Assembly: GCF_029433255.1 (NCBI RefSeq)
Contig: NZ_JAQTHU010000001.1
Span: 1,736,001-1,800,000, forward strand
DNA length: 64,000 nucleotides
Direction: 5' to 3'
Origin: Lactobacillus sp. ESL0791
GTDB lineage: Bacteria; Bacillota; Bacilli; Lactobacillales; Lactobacillaceae
In this document: positions 36,710 through 45,066 of the stretch, in pieces
How positions within the stretch are numbered: the stretch's first letter is position 1
Layout: each line of letters starts with the position of its first letter
The notes under the pieces: generated by a model
What the model was told of the DNA's origin: nothing
What the model saw: only the letters and a program-made list of their open reading frames with translations
The model's database searches: none
Made by a program: the position numbers and the translations under genes

Positions 36710-37255
36710 ATGGATATTTCAACAATTAAGGACGATATCATCAGAATTCTTGATGAGTATTTTTCACGCGTTACTTTTCCTGAAGGCGGCTTGTTCGTAG
36801 TCGGCTGCAGCACATCGGAAATAATCGGCAACTGGAAAGGCAGCAGCTCAAACAAAGAAGTCGGCGAAACAGTCTACAATACAATTCATGATTACCTTGC
36901 AAAAAGAAACATCAATATCGCAATTCAAGGCTGTGAGCACATCAACCGTGCCTTGCTTGTGGAAAGAAAAGTGGCGCAAGCAAATCACTTCGAAATTGTC
37001 AGCGTTGTTCCCGCACTTCATGCTGGCGGTGCAACCCAAGTTGCAGGGTATCAAGCAATGAAAGATCCCGTCGAAGTTGAGCATATTTCGGCTTTTGGCG
37101 GCATTGATATCGGCGGCACGGAAATCGGCATGCACGTCAAGTTTGTCCAAATTCCGGTTAAAATTACCGACCCCAAAATTGGCATGGCAAACGTTGTCTG
37201 CTTAAAATCAAGGCCAAAATTGATCGGTGGCGAAAGAGCACAGTATCACGCTTAG
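36710..37255 (+). CDS. UPF0340 family protein (YwlG-like), function unknown
   Basis: Conserved Firmicute protein of 181 residues in the TIGR01440/UPF0340 family (YwlG in Bacillus). Visible conserved parts are VGCSTSEIIGNWKGSSS, GCEHINRALLVER, VVPALHAGGATQVAGYQ and FGGIDIGGTEIGMH. The cysteine, histidine and glycine pattern hints at an enzyme, but no activity is established to my knowledge. ATG start behind GGGGAG. It is a single-gene unit followed directly by a nested inverted-repeat element. Confidence 0.88.
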   Translation: MDISTIKDDIIRILDEYFSRVTFPEGGLFVVGCSTSEIIGNWKGSSSNKEVGETVYNTIHDYLAKRNINIAIQGCEHINRALLVERKVAQANHFEIVSVVPALHAGGATQVAGYQAMKDPVEVEHISAFGGIDIGGTEIGMHVKFVQIPVKITDPKIGMANVVCLKSRPKLIGGERAQYHA

Positions 37256-37262
37256 TTTTCTC

Positions 37263-37470
37263 TAAAAAGATGTGTCTGGGAAAAAACTCTAATTTTTATA
37301 GATATGCTTTAAACACATCTATAAAAATCGAATGCTGCTGGAATTATTTTTAACTTAGATAAGTTTTTTGCAACATAATCCGATTAATTATTTATATCCA
37401 AAAAGGAACGTTAATATTAAAAACTAACGTTCCTTTTCGTATCTAGTTTTTTCCCAGACACATCTTTTTA
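37263..37470. repeat. 208-bp nested inverted-repeat element (MITE-like or structured RNA)
   Basis: Perfect 26-bp terminal inverted repeats (37263-37288 and 37445-37470, core GATGTGTCTGGGAAAAAACT) enclose two more perfect hairpins. These are a 12-bp stem (37292-37303 and 37317-37328, ATTTTTATAGAT) and a 13-bp stem (37401-37413 and 37425-37437, AAAAGGAACGTTA). No coding potential. It sits between two converging genes. It looks like a non-autonomous mobile repeat, a bidirectional terminator, or both. Confidence 0.8.
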
Positions 37471-37523
37471 ATTTTTTAAGTACTCAACTAAAATTACATA
37501 TTAATTATTTTTGCCTTAGCACT

Positions 37524-38180
37524 TTAACCTAAATATTCTCTAGCGTATTTTATACATGCGCTAATATCATCTGAATAACCAAAGAAACCGCTAGAACCTA
37601 GAATCATCGTATCTGTACCAGCATTGGATAATACGCCAACTGTATTTTCATTACATGACCCATCTACTTGAATTCTAAAGCATAATTTTTTATCTGTTCT
37701 CAACTTATCAAGAGATTTAATCTTTTCAACACTTTCCTTAATAAATTTTTGACCAGCAAAACCCGGATCTACGGTCATAATTGTTATCACATCTATTTTT
37801 TCAATATACGGCATAATCATGGTAATGTTATCTTCAGGATTTAAAACAATACCAACTTGCCGACCTTTTTCTTTTATTTTATTTATTAATCTAAAAGCTT
37901 GTCCATGCAAAGTATCTGCATGCATATCAAAAATATCTGTTCCATTTTTTAAAAGCTCATCAATATAGTTTTCTGGATTTGTAACCATTAGATGCGCATC
38001 AATCGGCTTTTTAACTATTTTTTTGATAGATTTAATAAAATCAGGTGATAAAACGATATTTTTTACATAATGTCCATCCATAATATCAACATGATAAAAA
38101 TCTGCAAAGTCATTTAATAAATTTATTTGCTTTTCAACATTATTCAAGTCCATACACATCAAAGACAAAGAAGCTTGCAT
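37524..38180 (-). CDS. Ribulose-phosphate 3-epimerase family protein, AlsE-like (D-allulose-6-phosphate 3-epimerase)
   Basis: Predicted TIM-barrel metal-dependent epimerase, 218 residues, converting a ketohexose 6-phosphate such as allulose 6-phosphate to fructose 6-phosphate. It resembles E. coli AlsE more than housekeeping Rpe: SLMCMDL at the start, FYHVDIMDGHYVKN, DAHLMVTNPENYI, GIVLNPEDN, MTVDPGFAGQKFI and QVDGSCNENT all line up. Metal and catalytic residues (His and Asp in HVDIMDGH, Asp in VDGS) are present. Last gene of the PTS operon, where it would deliver the product into glycolysis. Substrate is inferred from family and context. Confidence 0.8.
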   Translation of the reverse strand: MQASLSLMCMDLNNVEKQINLLNDFADFYHVDIMDGHYVKNIVLSPDFIKSIKKIVKKPIDAHLMVTNPENYIDELLKNGTDIFDMHADTLHGQAFRLINKIKEKGRQVGIVLNPEDNITMIMPYIEKIDVITIMTVDPGFAGQKFIKESVEKIKSLDKLRTDKKLCFRIQVDGSCNENTVGVLSNAGTDTMILGSSGFFGYSDDISACIKYAREYLG

Positions 38181-38220
38181 AACAAAATCCTTCCATTAAA
38201 ATTTTACTAATTATAATAAT

Positions 38221-39264
38221 TTATTTATTAACCATCATTGCTTTACATGAAACTTCCTTATGGTCATGAATTGTTTCAAAAAGTTCAATTAAATTATCAA
38301 TACTTACTTTTTGAGTAATCAAATCATTGATTTTTAATCTACCTGATGATACTGCTCTTTCAGTTACTTTCCATTCATCAATCGGATATCCTTTAAATAC
38401 ACTATTATAAACACTCAGTATTTCGCCCTCTTTTCTCATACACTGATCATATACACTTTGATCTAATGTCATTTCAGAATGTGGGTTTCCTAACATAATA
38501 ACTTTACCAAATTTTCTGATTGAATTTACACAGTCATTAAATGAATGAGTATTGCCAGTTGCTTCTACGGCTACATCCGCTAATTCTCCATTAAAAATCT
38601 CTTGAATTGCAGCACTATTTTCATTACCCCTATTATAAAGGATATGATCAAAACCTAATGATTTGGCTAATGCAATTTTTTCTTTATCAATATCAAAAAG
38701 AATGACCTCATTTGCGCCATTTATTTTTGCCCATCTTGCAGCCATCATTCCAATTGGTCCAGCGCCATACACAACAACATTATCTCCAAGCCTTAAATGT
38801 GCTTTTTGAATAGCATGCTGCGCAACAGTAGCTGGTTCAATCATTGCCGCTTCTTCATAAGAAATATTGTCACTAATCGGTAACAAATTGAATGTAGGAA
38901 CTGCTAAATATTCCTCAAAGGCACCATCATTTCTAGATCCAAAATAATGATAATTCTCACATTGAACAAAATGTCCAGCTACACAATACTTACATTTATG
39001 ACAAGGAAGCAACGGAAAAACAGCGACCCGAGAGCCAAGCATTTTACTATCAACATTTTTACCCGTTTCTACAATTTTTCCAGAAAATTCATGACCTAAT
39101 ACAGTTGGAAAATGATAGGCGCCATTAACAAAAACTCTAGGAATATCTGAACCACAAATTCCTGCTGCTTTTATTTGTACAAGAACTTCACCTTCTTTAG
39201 GCTGTGGCTTTTCCTTTTCTATCATTTCCAATTTTCCAATTTTAGTTAAAGCAACTGCTTTCAT
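38221..39264 (-). CDS. Zinc-dependent medium-chain dehydrogenase, GatD-like (polyol-phosphate dehydrogenase)
   Basis: NAD(H)-linked alcohol dehydrogenase of 347 residues. The catalytic zinc site is GICGSDIPR (Cys) with GHEFSGK (His-Glu). The structural zinc site has CHKCKYCVAGHFVQC, and the Rossmann fold carries YGAGPIGMMAA. GICGSDIPRVFVNGAYHFP and FPLLPCHKC are especially close to galactitol-1-phosphate 5-dehydrogenase (GatD). Lying between the PTS genes and an epimerase, it probably oxidises the phosphorylated polyol imported by the PTS to a ketohexose phosphate. The exact polyol is unknown. ATG behind GGAGAAATAAA. Confidence 0.82.
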   Translation of the reverse strand: MKAVALTKIGKLEMIEKEKPQPKEGEVLVQIKAAGICGSDIPRVFVNGAYHFPTVLGHEFSGKIVETGKNVDSKMLGSRVAVFPLLPCHKCKYCVAGHFVQCENYHYFGSRNDGAFEEYLAVPTFNLLPISDNISYEEAAMIEPATVAQHAIQKAHLRLGDNVVVYGAGPIGMMAARWAKINGANEVILFDIDKEKIALAKSLGFDHILYNRGNENSAAIQEIFNGELADVAVEATGNTHSFNDCVNSIRKFGKVIMLGNPHSEMTLDQSVYDQCMRKEGEILSVYNSVFKGYPIDEWKVTERAVSSGRLKINDLITQKVSIDNLIELFETIHDHKEVSCKAMMVNK

Positions 39265-39282
39265 TTTATTTCTCCATATATT

Positions 39283-40107
39283 TTACTTGATTACACCAAA
39301 GATATTCAAATAACTTCCTAAAATACCAACAACAAAAATACCTAAAATAATCCAATTAACATTTATCTTTTTCCTGACTAGCCAATATACCAGTAAAGTT
39401 ATCCCTAATGGTAGTAAGCTTGGCATAAAGGCATCAAGTACTTGTTTTTGTACATTCAACGTAACCTGTCCAATTTTTAATACGAGCGGAATCCTCACTA
39501 ACACGCGAGACGCTGTCATAGAACCGACAACCATTAACCCAATCATGCCAAAAATATCAGTTAACTTTGCAATAGTTCCCTTTCTCATCATATCCAAGAT
39601 AAATGCTTTTCCTTTTGAATAGCCCAATCGATACATTGTCCATCCACATCCTATTAGTAATGCTTTGTAAGCAACTTCAAAAAAGATTGGACCAATATAA
39701 TTACCTTGAATTGCTAATGAACATGCTATACCAGCTAAAATTGGATAAATTATTCCTTGACTTAGTGTGTCTCCGATTCCGGCAATTGGTCCCATTAATC
39801 CAGTTCTTAAACCATTAATAGTTTCAGCCGTAATTTCTTCAGCTCCATTTGCACGCTGTTCTTCCATTGCAGTTGCAATACCAGGTATTACTGTACCTAT
39901 AAATGAAGGTTCTGTATTATAAAATACAAAATATTTTTTCAATTCTTCAACTTGGCGATCTTTATTATCAGGATAAAGCTTTCTTATAATGGGTACCATT
40001 GCATTTGCTTGTCCGAGCGCTTGTAGCCGCTCATAGTTATAAGAAGCTTCGTTAGAATATATTAGCGCCCAATTTTTTACTAGGTCTAGCTTCGATAATT
40101 TAACCAT
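39283..40107 (-). CDS. PTS mannose/fructose/sorbose-class transporter subunit IID
   Basis: Membrane subunit of the mannose-class PTS, forming the channel with IIC. 274 residues. Diagnostic stretches are NYERLQALGQANAMVPIIRKLYP, FFVFYNTEPSFIGTVIPGI-like (here YFVFYNTEPSFIGTVIPGI), GLRTGLMGPIAGIGDTLSQG and a hydrophobic C-terminus. It follows IIC by 24 bases. Strong ribosome site AAAAGGAGAG. Confidence 0.93.
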   Translation of the reverse strand: MVKLSKLDLVKNWALIYSNEASYNYERLQALGQANAMVPIIRKLYPDNKDRQVEELKKYFVFYNTEPSFIGTVIPGIATAMEEQRANGAEEITAETINGLRTGLMGPIAGIGDTLSQGIIYPILAGIACSLAIQGNYIGPIFFEVAYKALLIGCGWTMYRLGYSKGKAFILDMMRKGTIAKLTDIFGMIGLMVVGSMTASRVLVRIPLVLKIGQVTLNVQKQVLDAFMPSLLPLGITLLVYWLVRKKINVNWIILGIFVVGILGSYLNIFGVIK

Positions 40108-40131
40108 ATTTTTTTCTCTCCTTTTTTATAT

Positions 40132-40881
40132 TTAATTATTTTCATCTGCTTTTTCCAAAAAATTAGTTGTATAAAAGACGACGCCCAGAACAACGGCTAA
40201 TGCGGTTACACCGACAATGTCCATTTTCATATATACTGAAAGTAAAAATCCTAAAAAGTAAAATGGCATAATTTTCTTTTGACCCATAAAGTTTAACAGC
40301 ATTGCAATTCCTAAAGCTGGCATTATTGCACCAACTACCTGCATTGCACTTACCAGTGAAGTTGGAATTGAAGCTAAAAATTGACGCATTACACCTGAAC
40401 CAAAATAAACCATAACAAACGCTGGAATACCTACAACAATAAAATTAAGAATTCCTGATGGAACAAAGTTCATCAAACGCATAGCGCGTATATTTCCTTT
40501 TTCTAAGTAATCTTCTGCTTTATGTACCCAGATTGAATTTAACGACATTGTTATTTGAAAAGTTAGAATTCCAAAAAGGCTGAAGGGAACCGCAAAGGAA
40601 ACGCCTAAACTGGGATCTGCTTTTGAAAGTATGGTCATTGCTGGACCAAATACAGCAGCTACAGGTAAATTCCCAGGCATAGTACCACCTGCAGTAATCC
40701 AGCCTAAATATGCTAGATTAATATATGCTCCTGCTTTCATTCCTAACATGGGTTGACCTAAAGCTAACCCAACTAATAGCCCTGTCCAAACAGGATAAAA
40801 CCACGAACGGGTTATTAATTGACTTGGCCACCAATTTGCCATAGTGGCTATCAAACATACTAATATTGCTGAAATTAGCAT
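40132..40881 (-). CDS. PTS mannose/fructose/sorbose-class transporter subunit IIC
   Basis: Sugar-translocating membrane subunit of 249 residues with about seven or eight helices. The substrate-region motif GGTMPGNLPVAAVFG and the early PVWTGLLVGLALGQP are characteristic of EIIC-man proteins. Start ATG behind AAAAGGAGGAG, 16 bases after IIB. Confidence 0.92.
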   Translation of the reverse strand: MLISAILVCLIATMANWWPSQLITRSWFYPVWTGLLVGLALGQPMLGMKAGAYINLAYLGWITAGGTMPGNLPVAAVFGPAMTILSKADPSLGVSFAVPFSLFGILTFQITMSLNSIWVHKAEDYLEKGNIRAMRLMNFVPSGILNFIVVGIPAFVMVYFGSGVMRQFLASIPTSLVSAMQVVGAIMPALGIAMLLNFMGQKKIMPFYFLGFLLSVYMKMDIVGVTALAVVLGVVFYTTNFLEKADENN

Positions 40882-40897
40882 AATTTTGCTCCTCCTT

Positions 40898-41383
40898 TTA
40901 TAGTAATTTAGATATATCTATTTCCTTCTGATCAGGTATTATATGAATTTTCACTTCCACACCAGATGATTGAATTTTTCTAAGTGCTTCCTTTTCTTGT
41001 TCAGTAGCTGAAATATTCCTATAAAGCACATCTCGATCTTTTCTAGCCCCCATTCCTCCTAGAATAATTTTTTTAAGTTGGACGCCAGCATCAATCATTT
41101 TCTCAAATGTAAATGGATTCTTAGCTAATAAGACAATTTTGTCATTCTTGCCGTCATTTTCTAACGTTCCTTGTAATTTTTTTATCGCAGTTTCAACATT
41201 AAAAACAAACACTTTTATTCCATTAGGTGCGGACATTTTAATGACTTCTGACATAAAATCATCATTAGCTACACCGTCGTCAATCACAATTATGCAATTT
41301 GCATGTGTTACTTTTACCCAAGCAGTCATGACTTGTCCGTGAATTAACCGATCATCAATTCTACTCAAAACTATTTCTGACAT
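40898..41383 (-). CDS. PTS mannose/fructose/sorbose-class transporter subunit IIB
   Basis: Cytoplasmic phosphocarrier that passes phosphate to the incoming sugar. 161 residues; the N-terminal LSRIDDRLIHGQVMTAW contains the phosphorylated histidine (His15). Follows IIA by 14 bases. Confidence 0.94.
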   Translation of the reverse strand: MSEIVLSRIDDRLIHGQVMTAWVKVTHANCIIVIDDGVANDDFMSEVIKMSAPNGIKVFVFNVETAIKKLQGTLENDGKNDKIVLLAKNPFTFEKMIDAGVQLKKIILGGMGARKDRDVLYRNISATEQEKEALRKIQSSGVEVKIHIIPDQKEIDISKLL

Positions 41384-41397
41384 AAGTATTTTCCTTT

Positions 41398-41805
41398 CTA
41401 AAAATTAAAATTTTGAATTCTAATAGCACTTTTACCGACTTCTGCAATATGGGCTACAAGGTGAGCTAAATTGTCATAATTTCGCCTTTCTAAAATAGTT
41501 TCAATGATCATAGGTAAATTGACCCCCGAAACAATTTCATATTCGACGCTTGATTTTAATTTCGGATAACTTTGTAATGTTACGTTATACGGACTTGCAC
41601 CAAAAAGATCACAAAGGACAATTACTCCTTTACCCGAGTTCAAATCGCTTATCTTTTTACTTACCTTATTTTTGAAATCCTCAATATTTTCTCCTTCACT
41701 TAATCCTAAAACACCAAATTGATCAGCTTTTCCTGCAATCATTTCACTTGCATGCTTAAATCCTTGAGCTAATTTTCCATGGGTTACAACAAGTATTCCA
41801 ATCAA
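41398..41805 (-). CDS. PTS mannose/fructose/sorbose-class transporter subunit IIA
   Basis: First gene of the operon: phosphocarrier taking phosphate from HPr. 135 residues with the active histidine in VVTHGKLAQGF (His9) and the conserved CDLFGASPYN. The start is TTG at 41805-41803 behind GGTG. It is made as a separate protein rather than as a IIAB fusion. The leader is preceded by a sigma-54 promoter (41849-41865). Confidence 0.92.
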   Translation of the reverse strand: MIGILVVTHGKLAQGFKHASEMIAGKADQFGVLGLSEGENIEDFKNKVSKKISDLNSGKGVIVLCDLFGASPYNVTLQSYPKLKSSVEYEIVSGVNLPMIIETILERRNYDNLAHLVAHIAEVGKSAIRIQNFNF

Positions 41806-41848
41806 ATAAATTCACCATCCATTCTATAATTATCTACGCCTACTTATT

Positions 41849-41865
41849 AGCAATTTTCATGCCAA
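41849..41865 (-). promoter_or_regulatory. Sigma-54 (RpoN) promoter of the PTS operon
   Basis: On the minus strand TTGGCATGAAAATTGCT has the invariant GG (-24) and GC (-12) exactly ten bases apart and matches the TGGCAcg-N4-TTGCw consensus almost fully. It lies 44 bases before the IIA start codon. A LevR-type sigma-54 activator is encoded divergently. Confidence 0.85.
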
Positions 41866-41898
41866 CCGTTCAATTATCTAGTTAGTCTGTATTTTTTT

Positions 41899-41927
41899 AA
41901 AAGTGTTTGTAAATTCAAAACACTTTT
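41899..41927. promoter_or_regulatory. Candidate upstream activator site for the LevR-like regulator
   Basis: Perfect 10-bp arms AAAAGTGTTT and AAACACTTTT separated by nine bases, centred about 55 bases upstream of the -24 element. This is a placement typical of enhancer sites of sigma-54 activators. Confidence 0.55.
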
Positions 41928-42027
41928 TCCAATAATTTCAAACTCTTGAATTCGCTTTCTTAAATAAGAAAATTAGACTATTATATATTAGACTAAGTAA
42001 TAAATTCAATATTAACGTAAAACTATT

Positions 42028-42057
42028 CAAAGTAAATTTTTAAGAGTGTTTACTTTG
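42028..42057. promoter_or_regulatory. Inverted repeat just before the levR-like gene
   Basis: CAAAGTAAA (42028-42036) and TTTACTTTG (42049-42057) form 9-bp arms around 12 bases. They lie 33 bases ahead of the regulator's start and could be an autoregulatory operator or leader hairpin. Confidence 0.4.
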
Positions 42058-42090
42058 TTAAACTATTTAATATTTAAGAAGGATGTCCAT

Positions 42091-44862
42091 ATGACTCAAA
42101 AAGAAAAAATATACCAAGCGCTTCTTACAGACTGTGATTCAATGTCCAGTGAAAAATTTAAGCAAAAACACGGTTTCTCAACTGTAGATATTGCAAATCA
42201 ACTTGGAATAAGCCGAGCAAATACAAGCCATGAATTGAATAAACTGATTGAAAAAAAGATGGTCACTAAAATAAAAGAATATCCTGTCAAATATATTGCA
42301 ACAAATTTTTTAAAACAAAAATTAGGTTTAATGACTAATAAAAATATTTTTGATAGCTATGATGAACTCATACAGAAATGTGCTAATGCAACTTCTAATC
42401 ATGTTTTTTCTAAGTTGATTGGTTATAACGGAAGCTTAGCAAAAGCTATTTCGATTGCAAAAGCTTCAATCGCCTACCCACCTCATGGTTTAAATATTTT
42501 AATCACGGGACCAACTGGTTCCGGCAAAACATATTTTGCTAACATTATGTATGAATATGCTAAGGAAAACAGACTTATCTCTAATGATGCTCCGTTTGTC
42601 GTTTTTAATTGTGCTGATTTTTACGATAATCCCCAATTATTGATGGATCACTTATTCGGACATATTAAGGGGGCTTATACGGGGGCACTTAATGATGATG
42701 AAGGTATTGTTGAGCATGCTAACAATGGAATTTTATTTCTGGATGAAGTCCATCGTTTACCCCCAGAGGGTCAAGAAATGCTATTTTATCTTTTAGATCA
42801 TGGTAAATTTAATAGACTAGGTGAAAAAGAAAAAAAGCGTTCCGCAAACTTGCTCGTTATTTGTGCAACTACTGAAAACCCTTCTTCCTCGCTACTGAAT
42901 ACATTTATAAGACGAATACCTACACTGATAAAAATACCTTCGTTAAGTTCAAGACCAATTGTAGAAAAAATCGAACTATGCAATTTCTTATTTCAGCAAG
43001 AAGCTCAGCGTATCCGAAAAAATTTGTACGTTGATATAGGTGTATACGTTCGTCTACTTTCCGTTCCAAATTATGCAAATATAGGGCAACTTAAAACTCA
43101 AATTCAACTAACTTGTGCCAAATCCTTTGTTACAAGTTTAGATAATGAAAACGAGAAGTTTATTTCTATAAGTGAAGCAGATGTCCCTGATAGCGATTTG
43201 AATAAAAATCAACAATTACTATCAGAACAAGATTTTGACACGATTTCAAATCTTCTAAATTTAAGAAATTTGATCAAGCCAAATCAAAGTATTCCAAATA
43301 TCAATAAAGAAGAAAATATATATGATATTTTACGTAGAAAAAAAAGCACTTTGGAACATCAAAATATTCCAACAGAAAGAATAAATCAATATTTATTAAC
43401 TGATATTCGCTTTCATATTAAAAGCTTACTGAAGCTAAATCCAAAAACTTCAATTGCAGACGAATTTATTTCAAAAGAAACGATTGAATTATGTAAAGAG
43501 CTACAATTTTTAGCTGAAAAAGCGTTGAAAAAAAAGTTTGATTACCGTTTTATTTTTTATTTAGGTTTACACCTTGATTCTTTTTTGGCACATAATAATA
43601 AAAATGATTTATCTATGATCTCTGAAATTGAAAATGCTAAAAAGAAGTATCCAAAAGAATATGATGTAGCTTTAAAATTTAAAGACATTATTGAAAAAAA
43701 GCAAAACATAATTCTACCGAACATAGAAGTTGTTTATCTTACTGAATTATTAAATTCTATCGATAGCCTATATTCCAACAATAAAATAGGAATAGTAGTG
43801 AGTTGTCATGGCGACAGTATCGCTTCAGGGATTGTTGAAGTTGTTAAAAACTTATTAGGAAAAGTAAACATAATGGCTGTTGACATGCCACTTTCAAAAA
43901 GTATAACCACTATATTCCCCAAATTATGTGAGGCAGTTAAAAAAGTAAATCAAAATAAGGGCGTGATTATTCTCAGTGACATGGGGTCTCTAACACATTT
44001 AGATAAAAAAATTCATGATAAAACTGGTATAGCAGTACAATCCATGGACTTTGTTTCAACACCGATCGCATTAGAAGTAACCAGAAAGGCGAATTTTTCA
44101 AAATATACAGTTAATGAATTAGTTACCGATACCAAAAAAAGTATTGTCGATAATTTTAGAGACCTAAGTTCTAAAAATAGCAACAGCCATACTAAAGCCA
44201 TATTATCTATCTGTATGTCCGGTGAAGGAACGGCTCAAAAATTAGCTAACGTAATTCACCAAATTATTGAAGATACAACTGAAAATAGAGAAGAAATTGA
44301 AGTTATTAACTTGTCTGTCTTAAACTTTAAAAAAATAGCTGCTTTAAAAAGGAATTATAATATAATAGCTGCGGTTGGAACTAAATCACCTAATGATTCA
44401 TCAATTCCATTTATTTCAATGGAAAATCTATTATCTGGCAACGGGGAAGGCAGATTGCGTGCATTAATATTGAATAAGCCGGTAACCAAAAAGGGATTGG
44501 CAAAAAGTAAGACGCCTTCAATCATTTCTAATATTTGCCATTCTATACTTGATAAGCAGTTAATCGTCTTGAATCCATATAAAATAATTAACTACATGGA
44601 ATCATGGTTGCATGATCTTACTTATTACAATAAAAAATTTTCCAATTCATTAATAATAAAGGTATTCATTCATACAGCTTTTGCTGCTGAACGAGCTTTA
44701 CAAAATGAACAGTTAAAAGTTAAAAATGATAAACTGGAAAATACAAATTTTAGCTCATTTCTATTTACTGGTCTAAAAAGCAATGTTGAAATTCCTTTAA
44801 AAATAAAATTTAACAGTACTGAAAAAAGATATATTTTAGCAATATTTAAAGATGAAATATAA
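42091..44862 (+). CDS. LevR-like sigma-54-dependent transcriptional activator with PTS regulation domains
   Basis: Predicted activator of the adjacent PTS operon, 923 residues from the ATG at 42091 (behind AAGGATG; an upstream TTG extension lacks a ribosome site). Order: N-terminal helix-turn-helix (ISRANTSHELNKL, about 40-52); AAA+ domain with Walker A GPTGSGKT (140-147), the sigma-54-contacting GAYTGA loop (194-199) and Walker B ILFLDEV (214-220). A PRD (FIFYLGLHLDSFLAHN), an EIIA-man-like domain with active-site CHGDS, an EIIB-gat-like domain (ICMSGEGTA), and a second PRD (FIHTAFAAERAL) follow. Such proteins are controlled by phosphorylation from HPr and EIIB, linking transcription to substrate flux. 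Needs RpoN, not seen here. Confidence 0.93.
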   Translation: MTQKEKIYQALLTDCDSMSSEKFKQKHGFSTVDIANQLGISRANTSHELNKLIEKKMVTKIKEYPVKYIATNFLKQKLGLMTNKNIFDSYDELIQKCANATSNHVFSKLIGYNGSLAKAISIAKASIAYPPHGLNILITGPTGSGKTYFANIMYEYAKENRLISNDAPFVVFNCADFYDNPQLLMDHLFGHIKGAYTGALNDDEGIVEHANNGILFLDEVHRLPPEGQEMLFYLLDHGKFNRLGEKEKKRSANLLVICATTENPSSSLLNTFIRRIPTLIKIPSLSSRPIVEKIELCNFLFQQEAQRIRKNLYVDIGVYVRLLSVPNYANIGQLKTQIQLTCAKSFVTSLDNENEKFISISEADVPDSDLNKNQQLLSEQDFDTISNLLNLRNLIKPNQSIPNINKEENIYDILRRKKSTLEHQNIPTERINQYLLTDIRFHIKSLLKLNPKTSIADEFISKETIELCKELQFLAEKALKKKFDYRFIFYLGLHLDSFLAHNNKNDLSMISEIENAKKKYPKEYDVALKFKDIIEKKQNIILPNIEVVYLTELLNSIDSLYSNNKIGIVVSCHGDSIASGIVEVVKNLLGKVNIMAVDMPLSKSITTIFPKLCEAVKKVNQNKGVIILSDMGSLTHLDKKIHDKTGIAVQSMDFVSTPIALEVTRKANFSKYTVNELVTDTKKSIVDNFRDLSSKNSNSHTKAILSICMSGEGTAQKLANVIHQIIEDTTENREEIEVINLSVLNFKKIAALKRNYNIIAAVGTKSPNDSSIPFISMENLLSGNGEGRLRALILNKPVTKKGLAKSKTPSIISNICHSILDKQLIVLNPYKIINYMESWLHDLTYYNKKFSNSLIIKVFIHTAFAAERALQNEQLKVKNDKLENTNFSSFLFTGLKSNVEIPLKIKFNSTEKRYILAIFKDEI

Positions 44863-45020
44863 TAGCCAGTAATTTAGATAGAGAATATGTTTACTAACTT
44901 AAAAAATCTCTGATCAATTGCTTTACTATTTGATGTCAGCCTGAAGCTGATTCTGATTCCGTAATTTAACGATTTGGAAGGTTTTAAATTTTTGCTATTA
45001 CCTATTCATATTTGAGCACA

Positions 45021-45059
45021 AAAAAAGCTGACCCACAACATTTTGTAGATCAGCTTTTT
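45021..45059. terminator. Bidirectional terminator between levR-like gene and rpoC
   Basis: AAAAAGCTGA and TCAGCTTTTT form a 10-pair stem with A and T tracts on both feet, eight bases from the rpoC stop. It can end both converging transcripts. Confidence 0.8.
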
Positions 45060-45066
45060 ATCTTGT

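Noticed and set aside
37263..37470. Insertion sequence with transposase
   Set aside because: Terminal inverted repeats exist, but the 208 bp hold no coding frame, so at most it is a non-autonomous element.
42046..42090. Upstream TTG start for the LevR-like regulator
   Set aside because: The added 15 residues have no ribosome site and overlap an inverted repeat; the ATG at 42091 follows AAGGATG.
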